Assembly (NCBI GenBank): GCA_946803715.1
Contig: CAMPET010000123.1
Span: 167,257 to 186,897 of the forward strand
Source: Beroe ovata
Taxonomy: Eukaryota > Ctenophora > Nuda > Beroida > Beroidae
Direction of reading: 5' to 3'
DNA length: 19,641 nucleotides
This document shows, piece after piece, positions 1-8,860 of this stretch (positions are counted from its first letter, which is position 1; every line of letters begins with the position of its first letter). The notes under the pieces are model-generated. The model was not told the origin of the DNA and did not search any database. It saw only the letters and a list, made by a program, of their open reading frames with translations. The translations under genes were made by a program, and so were the position numbers.

Positions 1-9
1 TCACTCCCA

Positions 10-11
<2 letters not shown>

Positions 12-51
<40 letters not shown>
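12..51. repeat. (CA)n microsatellite
   Basis: An almost pure CA dinucleotide run of about 20 units. On the minus strand it reads as a Cys/Val run at the end of a chance open frame. It lies in what is probably an intron of the FRMD4-like gene. Confidence 0.95.
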
Positions 52-56
<5 letters not shown>

Positions 57-502
57 AGAATAAAAGAAACCCGCTCAGTTTTTGTTCTTTTGTCCCCCGC
101 GCAGCCTTCACTAAACTTTGGGTAGTTTCCACAGGGGCTTATCCCCCAGTTTTCCCATTGTAAGTGCTCTATCATGAGTACACCTAGCTTGTGATCTTTT
201 ACCACCCTACTACAGCATATCAGTATCACGACGTATCACATACTTGTGTAGACAACCTGTCTCCATCAGCAACATCAGTATAGTGTAGGTATAACAACCC
301 CACCACACGATTAGATATATTCACAACTTATAGTATATCGAGTATAAGTATAGTACACCGAGTATAAGAGCGCTTATTCTGCATCGTTGAGGTGTCATTT
401 CTTATTCATTGATCCACGCCCCCGCTCTGTTAGTCTATCCTGTCATTTCTCAGTACTCAAAAGTTTCGAATTGTAACATGTGGTTACATTGTGGCTGAAA
501 AT
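52..502. other. Probable intron, no exon recognised
   Basis: I see no exon of the FRMD4-like gene here. The next expected upstream segment is the end of the FERM C-lobe, with its aromatic His-Gln-Phe-type motif, and it is not found. That part should lie before the window. A CAG followed by a short open stretch near 103-155 and a GTAAGT was examined and does not resemble the family. Confidence 0.4.
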
Positions 503-652
503 GTGACACCCTCTGTAAAATAGACTACCGTTTGTAACACCCTGTAACATAGATTACCGTTTGTAACACCCTCTGTAACATAGATCACCGTTTGTAACAC
601 CCTGTAACATATTGGTTCGGATTGTAACACCCTGTAACACATATTACCGTTA
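503..652. repeat. Minisatellite, about five units of 29-31 bp
   Basis: Five imperfect tandem units built around GTAACACCCTGTAACATAGA followed by a TTACCGTTT-like tail. Units differ by a CT insertion and point changes. The array ends within a few bases of the acceptor of the exon starting at 657, so it forms the 3' end of the intron in place of a normal pyrimidine tract. Confidence 0.8.
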
Positions 653-656
653 CTAG

Positions 657-3600
657 GGATCGACGAATGGCGGATGTCGGAGTTTGAACGATATCATGAC
701 AGATATCAACTCCTCCATTGCTTCCCTTGATTCAGCAGGGTGAGTTCATAGCAGCATTGGGTTGGTGAGGTGAGGGGGGTAGGGTTGAAGGGGTGAGGGG
801 GTGGGTGGGGTTGGTTAGGTGAGGGAAACAGCAGAGTGAGTTCAGAGCAGGATTACGATTCTGCAATTTGGGTCAGTACTCATTACTTTTCATAATTCAC
901 AGTTTATCATCATCGTCTTTTCTCACGGCTCTTCCCACTGTTTTTCTGTGATTTAACATGTGTGTCAAAATATTATCATACCAAACGTTTAAACAGTACA
1001 AATCATAGCAGTGATTGCAACACTATCACAGATATTGCAACATAAGATCACCCGGCTATAGTACAGTGGCAATATGACCGTATCGTAGAAGCATATCTAC
1101 AAGATCCTGCCCATTGGTTTCTCTCAATAACGTGTTAGGTTGTAGCCCACGCATCACAACCCTAGTTTATAACTCTTCTGTCAGGGGTCTATGATGTGTG
1201 ACAGAGTATCCCTGATAACAGTGTTGAATGATGTGTGTTTCTAATCGCAGTCATGTTTCCATCTTATCTCGTACATTCCCGTAGCATCGGCAACTGGTTA
1301 TGAAGAAACGTGGCTATCAGCTCCGTAATGTGGTTATTACTAACAAATTCACACTTTTCACGGTGATTGGTCACATCAAAGGGCCCGAGTTTGAAGTGGT
1401 CATTCTCTCTCTCTCTGATACCAGTCAGCCCACTGGCCACGTCATGTTGTACTGTGGTGACGACTGATGATGTACCATACCACAGTCCAGGGGATGGCAT
1501 GGGTGTTGGTGAAGTGGGACGAGTGGCGAGGGGAGTGGGTTCCGGGGTGACTCAGTGGGGTGTTAAATAGTGGGGTAGTTAGTGATTTATATATTGGTTT
1601 TTCCGAGTGGATGTGTTGAGTGAGTTGAGATGGGTGGTTGCCTGTAGTTAGAGTGTACCATGTTCTACTGTTCTAGTATACCAATACTGAGTATCGTGTG
1701 TGTGTGTGTGTGCATGGAGTTAGAGTGGACACCGTTACCATGCCAACCATGGGCATCATTTATAGCCTGAGCTCATTTGGATGCCGGCCTAATGAGAAAC
1801 TGCACAAAGTAAATACTGAATAATGGATATGTTGAAGTACATGTAATGATTTATATGGAGGTCCCTATATTATTCTGGACCTGTAATGTATGCCTAACCC
1901 CTTTACACCACATCTCTTTTGACGCAAGTATATTGACTCCATCACTGCTCCTTGTTACTCCTTGACACCACTACAGTGATTGACACCACCTCTCTTTTCT
2001 CCAGACAGTCGGAGGACAACAGCTCTCTGTTCGAGGGTAGCAGTTACACGACTGGCGGCAGCATGACGGAGAGCATGGCGGAGTTGGCGGCTGAGGACAT
2101 GATTGTGGCGCTCCGCACCCAGCGAGCACAACTCCTCGAGAGAAGAGCGGAGATGCAGATGAGAGTCATCATGCTGGAGCAGGAAGAATCGGTAAGTGCG
2201 GGGACCAACTGTTATTATATGTTGAGGTGTGGTTAAATGTGCCATACACCGTGTATGTGTATGTGTGTGGGGAATGGGAGACCACACTGGACAGCGCACA
2301 GGGGTAGGAAAAGGCTGCACGCGCCATTGTGTAATGTGTGTAGTGATTTTTCTATGTTCATCTCATTTCTCATCACGCTGCACATATTCACTATTTGTGT
2401 ATAATTGTTATCATACGGTGCATTGATGATGACCAATTATTATTCTTCGATGCTTCGCACTTCATTCCCGCGGGAAGCCGCACTCTCTCTCTCCCGCCAT
2501 CACGGCGCCAGCCCGTCTCAACAGCCTCGTCTCAACCTTGCATGTCTATCTCTGTCCAACTTCAGACATTGGCATGCAAGTTGATATAACCACAATCAGT
2601 CGTGTACATGTCAGAAAATGTATTGCTGTCCTCTCTCATTATGTCATGATATATGAAGATTGAAGCTGTGTGTATGAATAACAGAAGCTCAGGGCAATGA
2701 CCGGTTGTGAATGAGTGTAATCTATATTTGATCCAGTGAGATGACTAATTATACCATAAAAGGGCATGGTGACTCGCACCTGCTGACCAAGGCTCCTTAG
2801 CTATTGTTTGGAACTCTCGATGTTTGTAGACTGCTGCTCTGAAGTCTTCACAAAGAATGATGACGGGCTATTCTTAATTTAGCTGAAGTTTAGTCAGAAA
2901 GTGGTGAACAATAATGGTCCCCATCCTTAATCATGATAGCGATGTCATGTTGGACCATGGTAAAGTGGTTAAGTTTTTGAGCTGGAGCCAGTAAACTATC
3001 CTCCATTCATCATGATAACGTGCAACAAACTTCTCACGTGACCAGTCCTTGTCATGTGACTAGACAGCTGACACACACCCTAGTTACCATGGTGACATGG
3101 TCTACACCCGATGTATGACATGCAATGAGTGATTGCTTGGTAACTCAATGAACCATGCAACCATGGATCTCCATATAATGGCACCCTCATTCTACGACAG
3201 TGATCATTTCTCCCACTATACCCCGCTTTTCTCTTTGATAATGGGTGTTGTTGTTGCAATGTCTCCGCTCTACGACAATCTCAACACTACCAGAACCAGC
3301 CTCAACACGGTGTGTGTGTCTGTGTGTGTGAGTATGTGTGAGTGTGTGTTTGTGTGTGTGTGTGTGTGGCGTCACTCACCACTATAGATACCTACCTGTA
3401 CTGCCACATCATTCACCATCCTCTCCATTGAGTATCCTCTCATAGAACAGTGCAGCCGCATAAATTTCCTCAGCATATTTTCCAATCTCCTCACCCAACG
3501 CTCCAAGAATCTCTCACCTCTGAATGCACCTATCACTGTAACATTCTCACCACTGAATGCACCAATCACTGTAACATTCTCACCACTGAATGCACCAATT

Positions 3601-5748
3601 ACTGTAACATTCTCACCACTGAATGCACCAATCACTGTAACATTCTCACAACTGAATGCACCAATCACTGTAACATTCTCACCTGTCACTGTAAGTGTAA
3701 CATTCTCTCTCCTGCGCATGGCGGGTGCAAAAGCACCACTGTAACGGTAAACTCTGCAGGCGATACTGAGTGGTGAACGTGTCCAGCCAGTGGCAGGAAC
3801 TGACTGGACCAGGAAACACGTGAACACCGGGTTTTCAATCAACAATCCTACCGAGGGCATTGGAACAATGGTAAGTTCCATGGTAGAAGTGTGGAACTTG
3901 GAGNGTGTGTGTGTGTGTGTGTGTGTGAGTGTACACTGCACATGTGTATGTGTGGCGTCACTCACCACTATAGATTACTACCCGGACTGCCACATCATTC
4001 ACCATCCTCCCCATTGAGTATCAGAGAACAGTGCAGCCGCATGAATTTCCTCAGCATATTCTCCAATCTCCTCACCCAACGCGCCATGACATTCTCACCA
4101 CTGAATGCACCAATCACTGTAACATTCTCACCACTGAATGCACCAATCACTGTAACATTCTCAGCTGTCACTGTAAGTGTCACATTCTCTCTCCTGCGTA
4201 TGGCACGTGCAAAAGCACCGCTGTAACGGTCAACTCCGCAGGCGATACTGAGTGGTGAACGTGTCCAGCCTGTGGCAGGAACTGACTGGACCAGGAAACA
4301 CGTGAACACCGGGTTTTCAATCAATAATCCTACCGAGGGCATTGGCACGATGGTAAGTTCCATGGTAGAAGTGTGGAACTTGGAGTGAAGCTTAGAGTTC
4401 AGATTCTTTCTCATCCCATATAACCGTAGTGTCGTAGTGATAGCTAATAAAAGTACACGTGATTCATACTTACAGTTACACGTGCTTATCACAGGATGAG
4501 GTATCGCAACTGGAATTTGACGTGGAAATACAGAAGAAGATAGTGCACGCTGCGCGGCGTCTTGCACGTGAGCATGGCATAGGTAGGAACGTGAAGCGGG
4601 AGCGGAAAACTGCAACACAACGCGCTCTGCTCAAGTTACAAGAGCTGGAGAGGAAGTTGCAGAGTGCAAAACGATTCCAGCGTCCTGTGAGCTGCGGTGA
4701 CGAACAGACTGATAGGTTAGTCATATCGATAGTGCTACTGGAGTATCGCTTCAGTTAAGCATTCCTCATCTTGGTAATTGTTCATTTAATCAAACCTTTC
4801 CCTGACACAATGCTTTCTTATCAGCGAGCACAAACAGAAGTTACACGAGCACCAAACGTATTACAAGGCAGTATCTGATAACGGATACTACCCCCATTTC
4901 CGGAAACCACGAACAATCTCATCGACTAGCGAGGATAAGGTCAGTTTCCCATCCCCTTACGCATTCCTGAGTCCTGACCACCATTCATCGCATTTTATTC
5001 ATGTTGATTCCTTCTTCAGATATCGGTGAGCAGCGACCAATACGAATCAGAGAGTTACTATGAGAATGTGACTATCCGTTGTCCTGACAACACGCTAACG
5101 CCACGCGAAACACCAGTGAAGCTGCGTGAGCCGTCACGCGAATCCCGCCACTCTAGCTCCAGCTCCACGAACACTGCTGACAACTGCGTGAGGGCATCGC
5201 TACAAATGTCGCTTGCTTCCGACACCAAGACCCAGCCTCGGCGATGGTCCGACTCTGTGCACGTGGCGGCACAGGACGCGCCGCCCGCTTCCCCTGAGTT
5301 GCCTAGCAGCGCCGGATCGTCCACCAAGGACAGGAGCTTCTTCGCTCCGTGGACCCTGAAAATCGACAACCTGACGACGAGCCTGCGGTCCGCACCCGAT
5401 GCCGGTACGAACAAACCTGCTGAGCGGAAATACGAGCAGTATCGTCCTCGGGCAGGGAGTTTCCGACCTGCGGAGAATTCACATCACGTGGTCAACAATC
5501 GCTATGACAACGGCGTGGACAACTCAATTCATAGTTATGACAAATACCTGCAAACTCTGCGACAAAACCGTCAACGAAACGGGGTTGTAGACCTGAACAG
5601 ATCTCAGTTGAATCATCACGGCGGTAAACATGGAAACGGTGATCAATCGAAACGACACAGCCTGGATTTGTACGAGGCCAAATCTCCGCAGTTATGCGGT
5701 CATGTGACCATAAGTACTGTTCCCACTACACACTCAACAGCCGTGTAG
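657..5748 (+). CDS. FRMD4-like CUPID-domain scaffold protein, 3' exons (5' part outside window)
   Basis: Exons read as 657-739, 2005-2191, 3760-3870 and/or 4242-4352, 4495-4715, 4825-4939 and 5020-5748, ending at TAG. All introns are GT..AG and all phases join. With one copy of the third exon this gives 481 residues; with both, 518. Residues 13-22 (RSLNDIMTDI) match the post-FERM segment of FRMD4A (RSLSEIAIDL). A coiled-coil stretch follows (VALRTQRAQLLERR). Next comes an AILSGE segment equivalent to AELTGK, then EIQKKIVHAARRLAREHG and KRERKTATQRALLKLQELE, the core of the CUPID (DUF3338) domain. In vertebrate FRMD4A/B, CUPID binds cytohesins and couples Par3 polarity complexes to Arf6. The last 242 residues are Ser-rich and disordered-looking. 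They contain SYYENV, a possible pYxN SH2 site, and RRWS and KRHS, possible basophilic kinase sites. The protein ends in STAV, a class I PDZ-ligand pattern. The FERM domain lies outside the window. Which vertebrate paralogue is closest cannot be decided here. Confidence 0.82.
752..830 (+). other. G-rich intronic tract with G-quadruplex potential
   Basis: Starting about 12 bases after the GTGAGT donor of the 657-739 exon, the + strand holds repeated GGG to GGGGGG runs with short spacers, for example GGGGTGAGGGGGTGGGTGGG. This fits the G3+N1-7 quadruplex pattern. Because it is on the sense strand it could form in the pre-mRNA next to the donor and affect splicing. That role is inference. Confidence 0.5.
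1300..1467 (+). other. Unassigned short open frame in FRMD4-like intron
   Basis: An ATG opens a 55-codon frame beginning MKKRGYQLRNVVI and ending CGDD before TGA. It is preceded by a TAG that could serve as a splice acceptor at 1284. The residue mix looks protein-like, but no family is recognised. Its frame does not fit the flanking exons, because the 657-739 to 2005-2191 junction joins perfectly without it. A chance frame is the likelier explanation. A TG microsatellite at 1696-1712 is the only other notable feature in this 1.27-kb intron. Confidence 0.15.
2192..3308 (+). other. FRMD4-like intron, no exon recognised
   Basis: It begins with a good GTAAGT donor at 2192 and runs to the acceptor at 3759. 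I see no additional exon here. A CT-rich stretch near 2470-2560 and several short open frames have no family resemblance. Confidence 0.5.
3309..3368. repeat. Imperfect (TG)n microsatellite
   Basis: TG repeats interrupted by TC, AG and TTT variants. A second TG run follows the N at 3904 and occupies the equivalent place upstream of the second repeat copy, so this tract marks the left edge of the duplication. Confidence 0.9.
3521..3685. repeat. 33-bp minisatellite, five units
   Basis: Unit starts TGAATGCACCAATCACTGTA and repeats at 3521, 3554, 3587, 3620 and 3653 with few changes. Because 33 is a multiple of three, the array makes repetitive open frames on both strands. These are artefacts of the repeat, not genes. 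The array lies upstream of the acceptor of exon copy 1. Confidence 0.95.
3760..3870 (+). CDS. FRMD4-like duplicated exon, copy 1
   Basis: A 111-base, phase 0-0 exon follows CTCTGCAG and precedes GTAAGTTCC. It encodes 37 residues starting AILSGERVQPVAG and ending TEGIGTM. It supplies the stretch that joins the coiled coil to the CUPID helices and corresponds to the AELTGK...GTAFKL part of FRMD4A. It differs from the copy at 4242 at four positions, all synonymous. Either copy alone keeps the frame, and so would both together. Confidence 0.75.
3904..3904. other. Single ambiguous base (N) at repeat junction
   Basis: The N falls exactly between the end of repeat copy 1 (CTTGGAG) and a TG run that starts copy 2. 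In copy 2 the same CTTGGAG continues into TGAAGCTT. This is what a join between two overlapping but unmerged contigs would look like. Confidence 0.8.
3952..4385. repeat. Tandem duplication, copy 2 (contains an exon)
   Basis: Second copy of 3366-3903, with two instead of five 33-bp units (4102-4134 and 4135-4167) and small indels. It continues into unique sequence after CTTGGAG. The N-adjacent TG run at 3905-3951 is the left edge. Confidence 0.9.
4242..4352 (+). CDS. FRMD4-like duplicated exon, copy 2
   Basis: A 111-base exon preceded by CTCCGCAG and followed by GTAAGTTCC. It encodes exactly the same 37 residues as the exon at 3760-3870. It is the copy physically closest to the next exon at 4495 and the one in continuous sequence with it. 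If the duplication is an assembly artefact, this and copy 1 are two alleles of one exon. Confidence 0.75.
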
Positions 5749-6352
5749 AGGTGTCAGGTGATATTCTTCAGAATAATGCGGCTTGCTGGGATAACACTAT
5801 ACCGGTTTGGCTGCCAGAATTATCATATCTCCGGGGTACTCATTTCAATTAGACATTCATTTCTCAAAAACCTATGTTAAACTGAACTTGTCATGATGGG
5901 ATCCGGCTATTTGTATTCAAAGTAACATCAGATATCAGGATATTGTATCCTTCCTCACATCTCCGTGGAGACAGCAATAACTGGAATTGGAATTGGAAGT
6001 TCGCAGCATGAACGGTACCAAGATAGCAATGATGTAAGCATGGGCTCACACATACCCCTCTTTTATCATTTCGAATTCGAGTATTTCATGATTTTAACTT
6101 ATAGTTATATCATTTGCGAAACTGAATGGATGATAGGTTTTTTGGTCAAGAATAGAACTTCAACTAGAAGTAGAAGTTAAACTTAATAACTGCAGTGGTA
6201 GATACTGGTATTGTGGCAAAGTTCTTTTAAACTTATTAATATTAAAACTTTTAGATTTATTATATTTATATTTATAATATCAAAATGAAAAAGATGGTGA
6301 TACTGATAGTTATAGCTTTCTGGAACTGAAACTGGAAAGTTGATGTTTGACG

Positions 6353-6442
6353 TTTGTAGGGCTTTCCCTGCCGTCGGCGACGAGCAATTATCATTGCCAG
6401 GGATAAAATCCCGCCAGCAAGGGTAGGGAAAAATCCTACAAA
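6353..6442. repeat. Imperfect inverted repeat (MITE-like)
   Basis: The left end TTTGTAGGGCTTTCCCTGCC pairs imperfectly with the right end CCCTACC...GGAAAAATCCTACAAA, enclosing about 45 bases. The size and structure suit a small non-autonomous element or a solo hairpin. No target-site duplication was established. Confidence 0.45.
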
Positions 6443-6643
6443 GTTAATGTCGGATGATCTATATTGGATATCTGCATAAATTATTATTTAAGCTTTACGA
6501 TGATCGTAAATTTTTGATTCGCCACTTATAGTTATACTTGCAAATTGCAATTGCGCGGCGCGACCTTATTCAGATTCTGCTTATATCCGGATGCCCGGAT
6601 GTTATCACTATTGACTATCAGTATCATGTATCATTATCTTGTA

Positions 6644-6697
6644 TCTGTCCGCTGTTCGCGCGCGGCGTGCGTGCGAGAAACACTAACAGTGGACAGA
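6644..6697. repeat. Inverted repeat with GC-rich loop
   Basis: TCTGTCCGCTGTT at the left pairs with AACAGTGGACAGA at the right with one mismatch, around a CGCG-rich loop containing GTGCGAGAAAC. It shares GTGCGAGAAAC and an ACAACATC-type end with the inverted repeat at 6868-6975, so the two look like diverged copies of one element. Confidence 0.5.
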
Positions 6698-6705
6698 CAA
6701 CATCG

Positions 6706-6756
6706 GCAAATTCTGCAGTTTCTGCTCTGTCACAGAGCAGAAACTGCAGAATTTGC
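6706..6756. repeat. Perfect 24-bp-arm hairpin, 3-base loop
   Basis: Bases 6706-6729 are the exact reverse complement of 6733-6756, separated only by TCA. The arm begins GCAAATTCTGCAG. A near-zero-loop perfect palindrome of this length is not expected by chance. It overlaps the right flank of the inverted repeat at 6644-6697. Confidence 0.9.
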
Positions 6757-6867
6757 AGAGTCTGTGTACTGAAATTATATCACGGCAGGCATTGAATTAC
6801 TTGTCGATCGATGATAGAGTGATAGACCCTGCCGAGAATTTCGTTTCGCGCGCGCGCGGCTCAAACA

Positions 6868-6975
6868 TTGTCAGATTTTATCTGACCTTTGTTTCTCGCA
6901 TGCACACGTTCATCATGCAAAGGCATTTTATGAAGGCGCGTGTGCGAGAAACAGGTCAGGCAACATCTGACAACT
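6868..6975. repeat. Inverted repeat of about 35-bp arms (MITE-like)
   Basis: The left arm runs from TTGTCAGATTTTATCTGACC through TTTGTTTCTCGCATGCACACG. The right arm contains GCGTGTGCGAGAAACAGGTC and then CATCTGACAAC. They pair with small gaps. It is related to the inverted repeat at 6644-6697. Confidence 0.6.
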
Positions 6976-7221
6976 CAAACTTATTCTTTGACTGAACTGG
7001 GAAATGCAATTGCATTTGCGTGATATGAATTTTTCAGTTCAAATATCTATTATCATGAATATTAACAGATGATATAGAGTCATATTGAAACATATGTTCT
7101 AAAGCATCTGAAGAATATCCTTTTAGATTTTAACTCTTGACAATAACTTAAATTTTACACTTCTAGACCTTACAGAATGGACAGAAATGGGTAACCGGTA
7201 CTGATCAAATGGAGGATCTAA

Positions 7222-7626
7222 AACATAGATATTCCTTCAACAACAAACAATAAGGTACATAGTGCTGCCACTGGTTCCATTTCTCTCCATGATGCAATTC
7301 TGAAGTTTAACAAGGCCCTAGGAAAAGTGATCAGCTTCTCATCTAAATCAGCCATGAAAAATTTTGCAACCTCAAATATCCCTTTAATTGCTGGGATAAT
7401 TGATGAATTTTTTAGAGAATGCGGCTCTCTTGACACTGCAGTTCATGACACATGTTCATTTATTTACAATAGTTCCATTAATGATAATAAAGGTGGAAGA
7501 CTCCTGAAGATGGTTATCACTCAACAGTATTGTATCAAGAAGGGTATGAGACCAATTTACAGTCTCCATGAGTATCATTCATTTTTAAAACAGCTAACTA
7601 TAAGATCCCAAAAGAAAGTCCTTTAG
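7222..7626 (+). other. Unassigned open frame upstream of COMM-domain gene
   Basis: An uninterrupted frame of about 134 codons between a TAA at 7219-7221 and a TAG, long for DNA this AT-rich. It includes DAILKFNKALGKVISF and IAGIIDEFFRECGS. It has no ATG near its start, and its first internal ATG is at SAMKNF. I do not recognise a family, and it does not join in phase to the COMM-domain exons in any obvious way. It could be a pseudogene, a fragment of a mobile element, an exon of an unseen gene or a chance frame. Confidence 0.25.
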
Positions 7627-7677
7627 TTAACGTTTGATATTTACCTTCCATCCGACTAAGAACCCACCTCATTCAGG

Positions 7678-8404
7678 ATGATTCTATCACAACTGAATAG
7701 ACTACCCATTCCTCTGCAAGAAATGGCAATTTCAGCAACAAGTCTCTACTTGCAAAACAAAGTATCCCGTGTGGTCTTCACTTCAATGATAAGAGGTGTG
7801 ATATTGTGATCTCTCATGTTATTAGATTCAGTGATTCTGAGTCAAGATAAATGGAATCAAACTTGCTGCATATTCTCATTATAAAAGTTAATATTTGGAT
7901 TGATATGTATCCAAGGAATTATATGGGTTTTCCCCTCAGATATCTCTGAGGAATCCGGATCTGAATTAGGAATAGAAGGTCTCATTTCATTTTTCTTGCA
8001 ACATGCAGCTAATTTAACCACTATGGAGAAAGATCTATCCCTTTCCTTGACATGCTCTGATAAGGTAATTAGTTCACAGTCAACTCTCTCTTTCAATGGC
8101 ACTGGTCATCAGCATATTTGTATCACTCTTTAAAACCTATCTAACTAACATCTCAATTCAGCTTCGAGAGCTCTTAGTTCGTGAAATTGGTGCTGTAGCC
8201 GACAACATACAGTCTAGAGGTTCCCTACTAGATTCAGAGTTTGTAGTGGGTATCCATGGCAACAAGACTCCCTTCATCAGAATGAGACTGTGTGTGAGTG
8301 ATGGAAAAGGTGGTGAGGAGAATCATGTCTTCAATATGAGTTTACAGACCTTCCATTCGTTAGAGAAATCTTCAAATGAAATTAAAAACTTATGTTGCCC
8401 TTGA
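7678..8404 (+). CDS. Divergent COMM-domain-containing protein
   Basis: Three exons are proposed: 7678-7795, 7940-8064 and 8162-8404 (TGA). Donors are GTGTGA and GTAATT, acceptors CCCTCAG and ATTCAG. Phases 1 then 0 join cleanly into 161 residues. The ATG at 7678 is the first in frame after a TAA at 7657. The last exon resembles a COMM domain: a REIGAVADN helix, then LLDSEFVVGI where family members have a conserved Trp-Arg strand, a strand with MRLCVSDGKG, and the closing MSLQTFHSLEKSSNEIKNL helix. The middle exon (LGIEGLISFFLQHAANL) looks like the helical N-terminal domain. COMMD proteins form the Commander/CCC complex, which recycles endosomal cargo and affects NF-kappaB signalling. The usual COMM-domain Trp is absent. 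The exact member (COMMD5, 6 or 7 were considered) cannot be assigned. The first exon is the weakest part. Confidence 0.5.
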
Positions 8405-8860
8405 AAGCAATGAAGGAGAATTTTAGGAAGCAGAAACATAGGGACCAGCGAATAGGATCGCTGAAAACATATAGCAACATATAGCTTAGAATTTTGACAC
8501 ATTTATAACCTTGAATATGAGGGCTGATTTTGTTCTTTTGACTTTGTTTGTTATGACTTTTTGTTCTTATGATTTTGTTTGATAGCAGTGGTACACTACT
8601 ACTTCTATTCCCAATACAAATAGATCAGAGTTTGAGTTTTCTACATATTTGTGATTATTGTGTTGTGATTGATGATTTGAAGTTTTATGTTGTTATGAAT
8701 TGTACAAACCAACAAATGATTTTTATCAATATGGCTCACCTCATTCATTTTTTGGGTGTTTAGCAATTTCATTCCACCGATGTAATAAGGTATCAATAGA
8801 ATTAGTGTTTCACAACTTGTGCAAGTACATTATTGCAATATAGCTATTACGCAGTACATT
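8405..8860. other. Spacer between COMM-domain gene and VPS25
   Basis: 456 bases of AT-rich DNA between the stop of one + strand gene and the start of the next. It must hold the 3'UTR of the first and the promoter and 5'UTR of VPS25. T-rich open frames near 8569-8763 look like chance. No canonical AATAAA is evident. Confidence 0.5.

Larger units (their letters stand above)
3366..3903. repeat. Tandem duplication, copy 1 (contains an exon)
   Basis: This copy begins GTGGCGTCACTCACCACTAT and ends GTGGAACTTGGAG, immediately before the N at 3904. The same sequence recurs at 3952-4385 with scattered substitutions and indels. The copies differ chiefly in the number of internal 33-bp units (five here, two there). 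Each includes one copy of a 111-base exon with its acceptor and donor. Confidence 0.9.
5749..7221. other. AT-rich spacer after FRMD4-like gene
   Basis: This should hold the 3'UTR of the FRMD4-like gene and then intergenic DNA. No gene is recognised. An ATTAAA at 6241-6246 is a possible poly(A) signal, but no clear canonical AATAAA is seen nearby. From 6353 to 6975 it carries a cluster of inverted repeats listed separately. Confidence 0.5.

Noticed and set aside
103-156. Possible exon between GCGCAG and GTAAGT
   Set aside because: Two frames hit stops, and the open one shows no FERM or FRMD4 similarity. The segment expected there is not encoded.
1955-2320. 121-codon minus-strand open frame
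   Set aside because: It overlaps in antisense the FRMD4 coiled-coil exon 2005-2191 and ends in a CA-rich translation. The + strand exon explains it.
3372-3968. Long minus-strand open frame rich in ENVTVIGAFSG repeats
   Set aside because: It is generated by the 33-bp minisatellite and runs through a TG microsatellite, an N and, in antisense, a FRMD4 exon. No start or domain supports it.
3995-4618. 207-codon minus-strand open frame
   Set aside because: It is the antisense shadow of exon copy 2, the minisatellite and the CUPID exon at 4495-4715. The + strand is supported by homology and splice phase.
6538-6795. Overlapping + strand open frames across the hairpin cluster
   Set aside because: They read through inverted repeats and CGCG-rich loops, overlap one another in different frames and have no recognisable domain.
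8569-8763. 64-codon + strand open frame rich in Phe, Ile and Leu
   Set aside because: T-rich low-complexity DNA between two genes. The hydrophobic composition follows from base composition, and no domain is seen.
8819-8860. Upstream in-frame GTG extension of VPS25
   Set aside because: Animal VPS25 starts just before the EWPWQY motif, and the ATG at 8861 fits. A GTG start is not expected in a nuclear gene.
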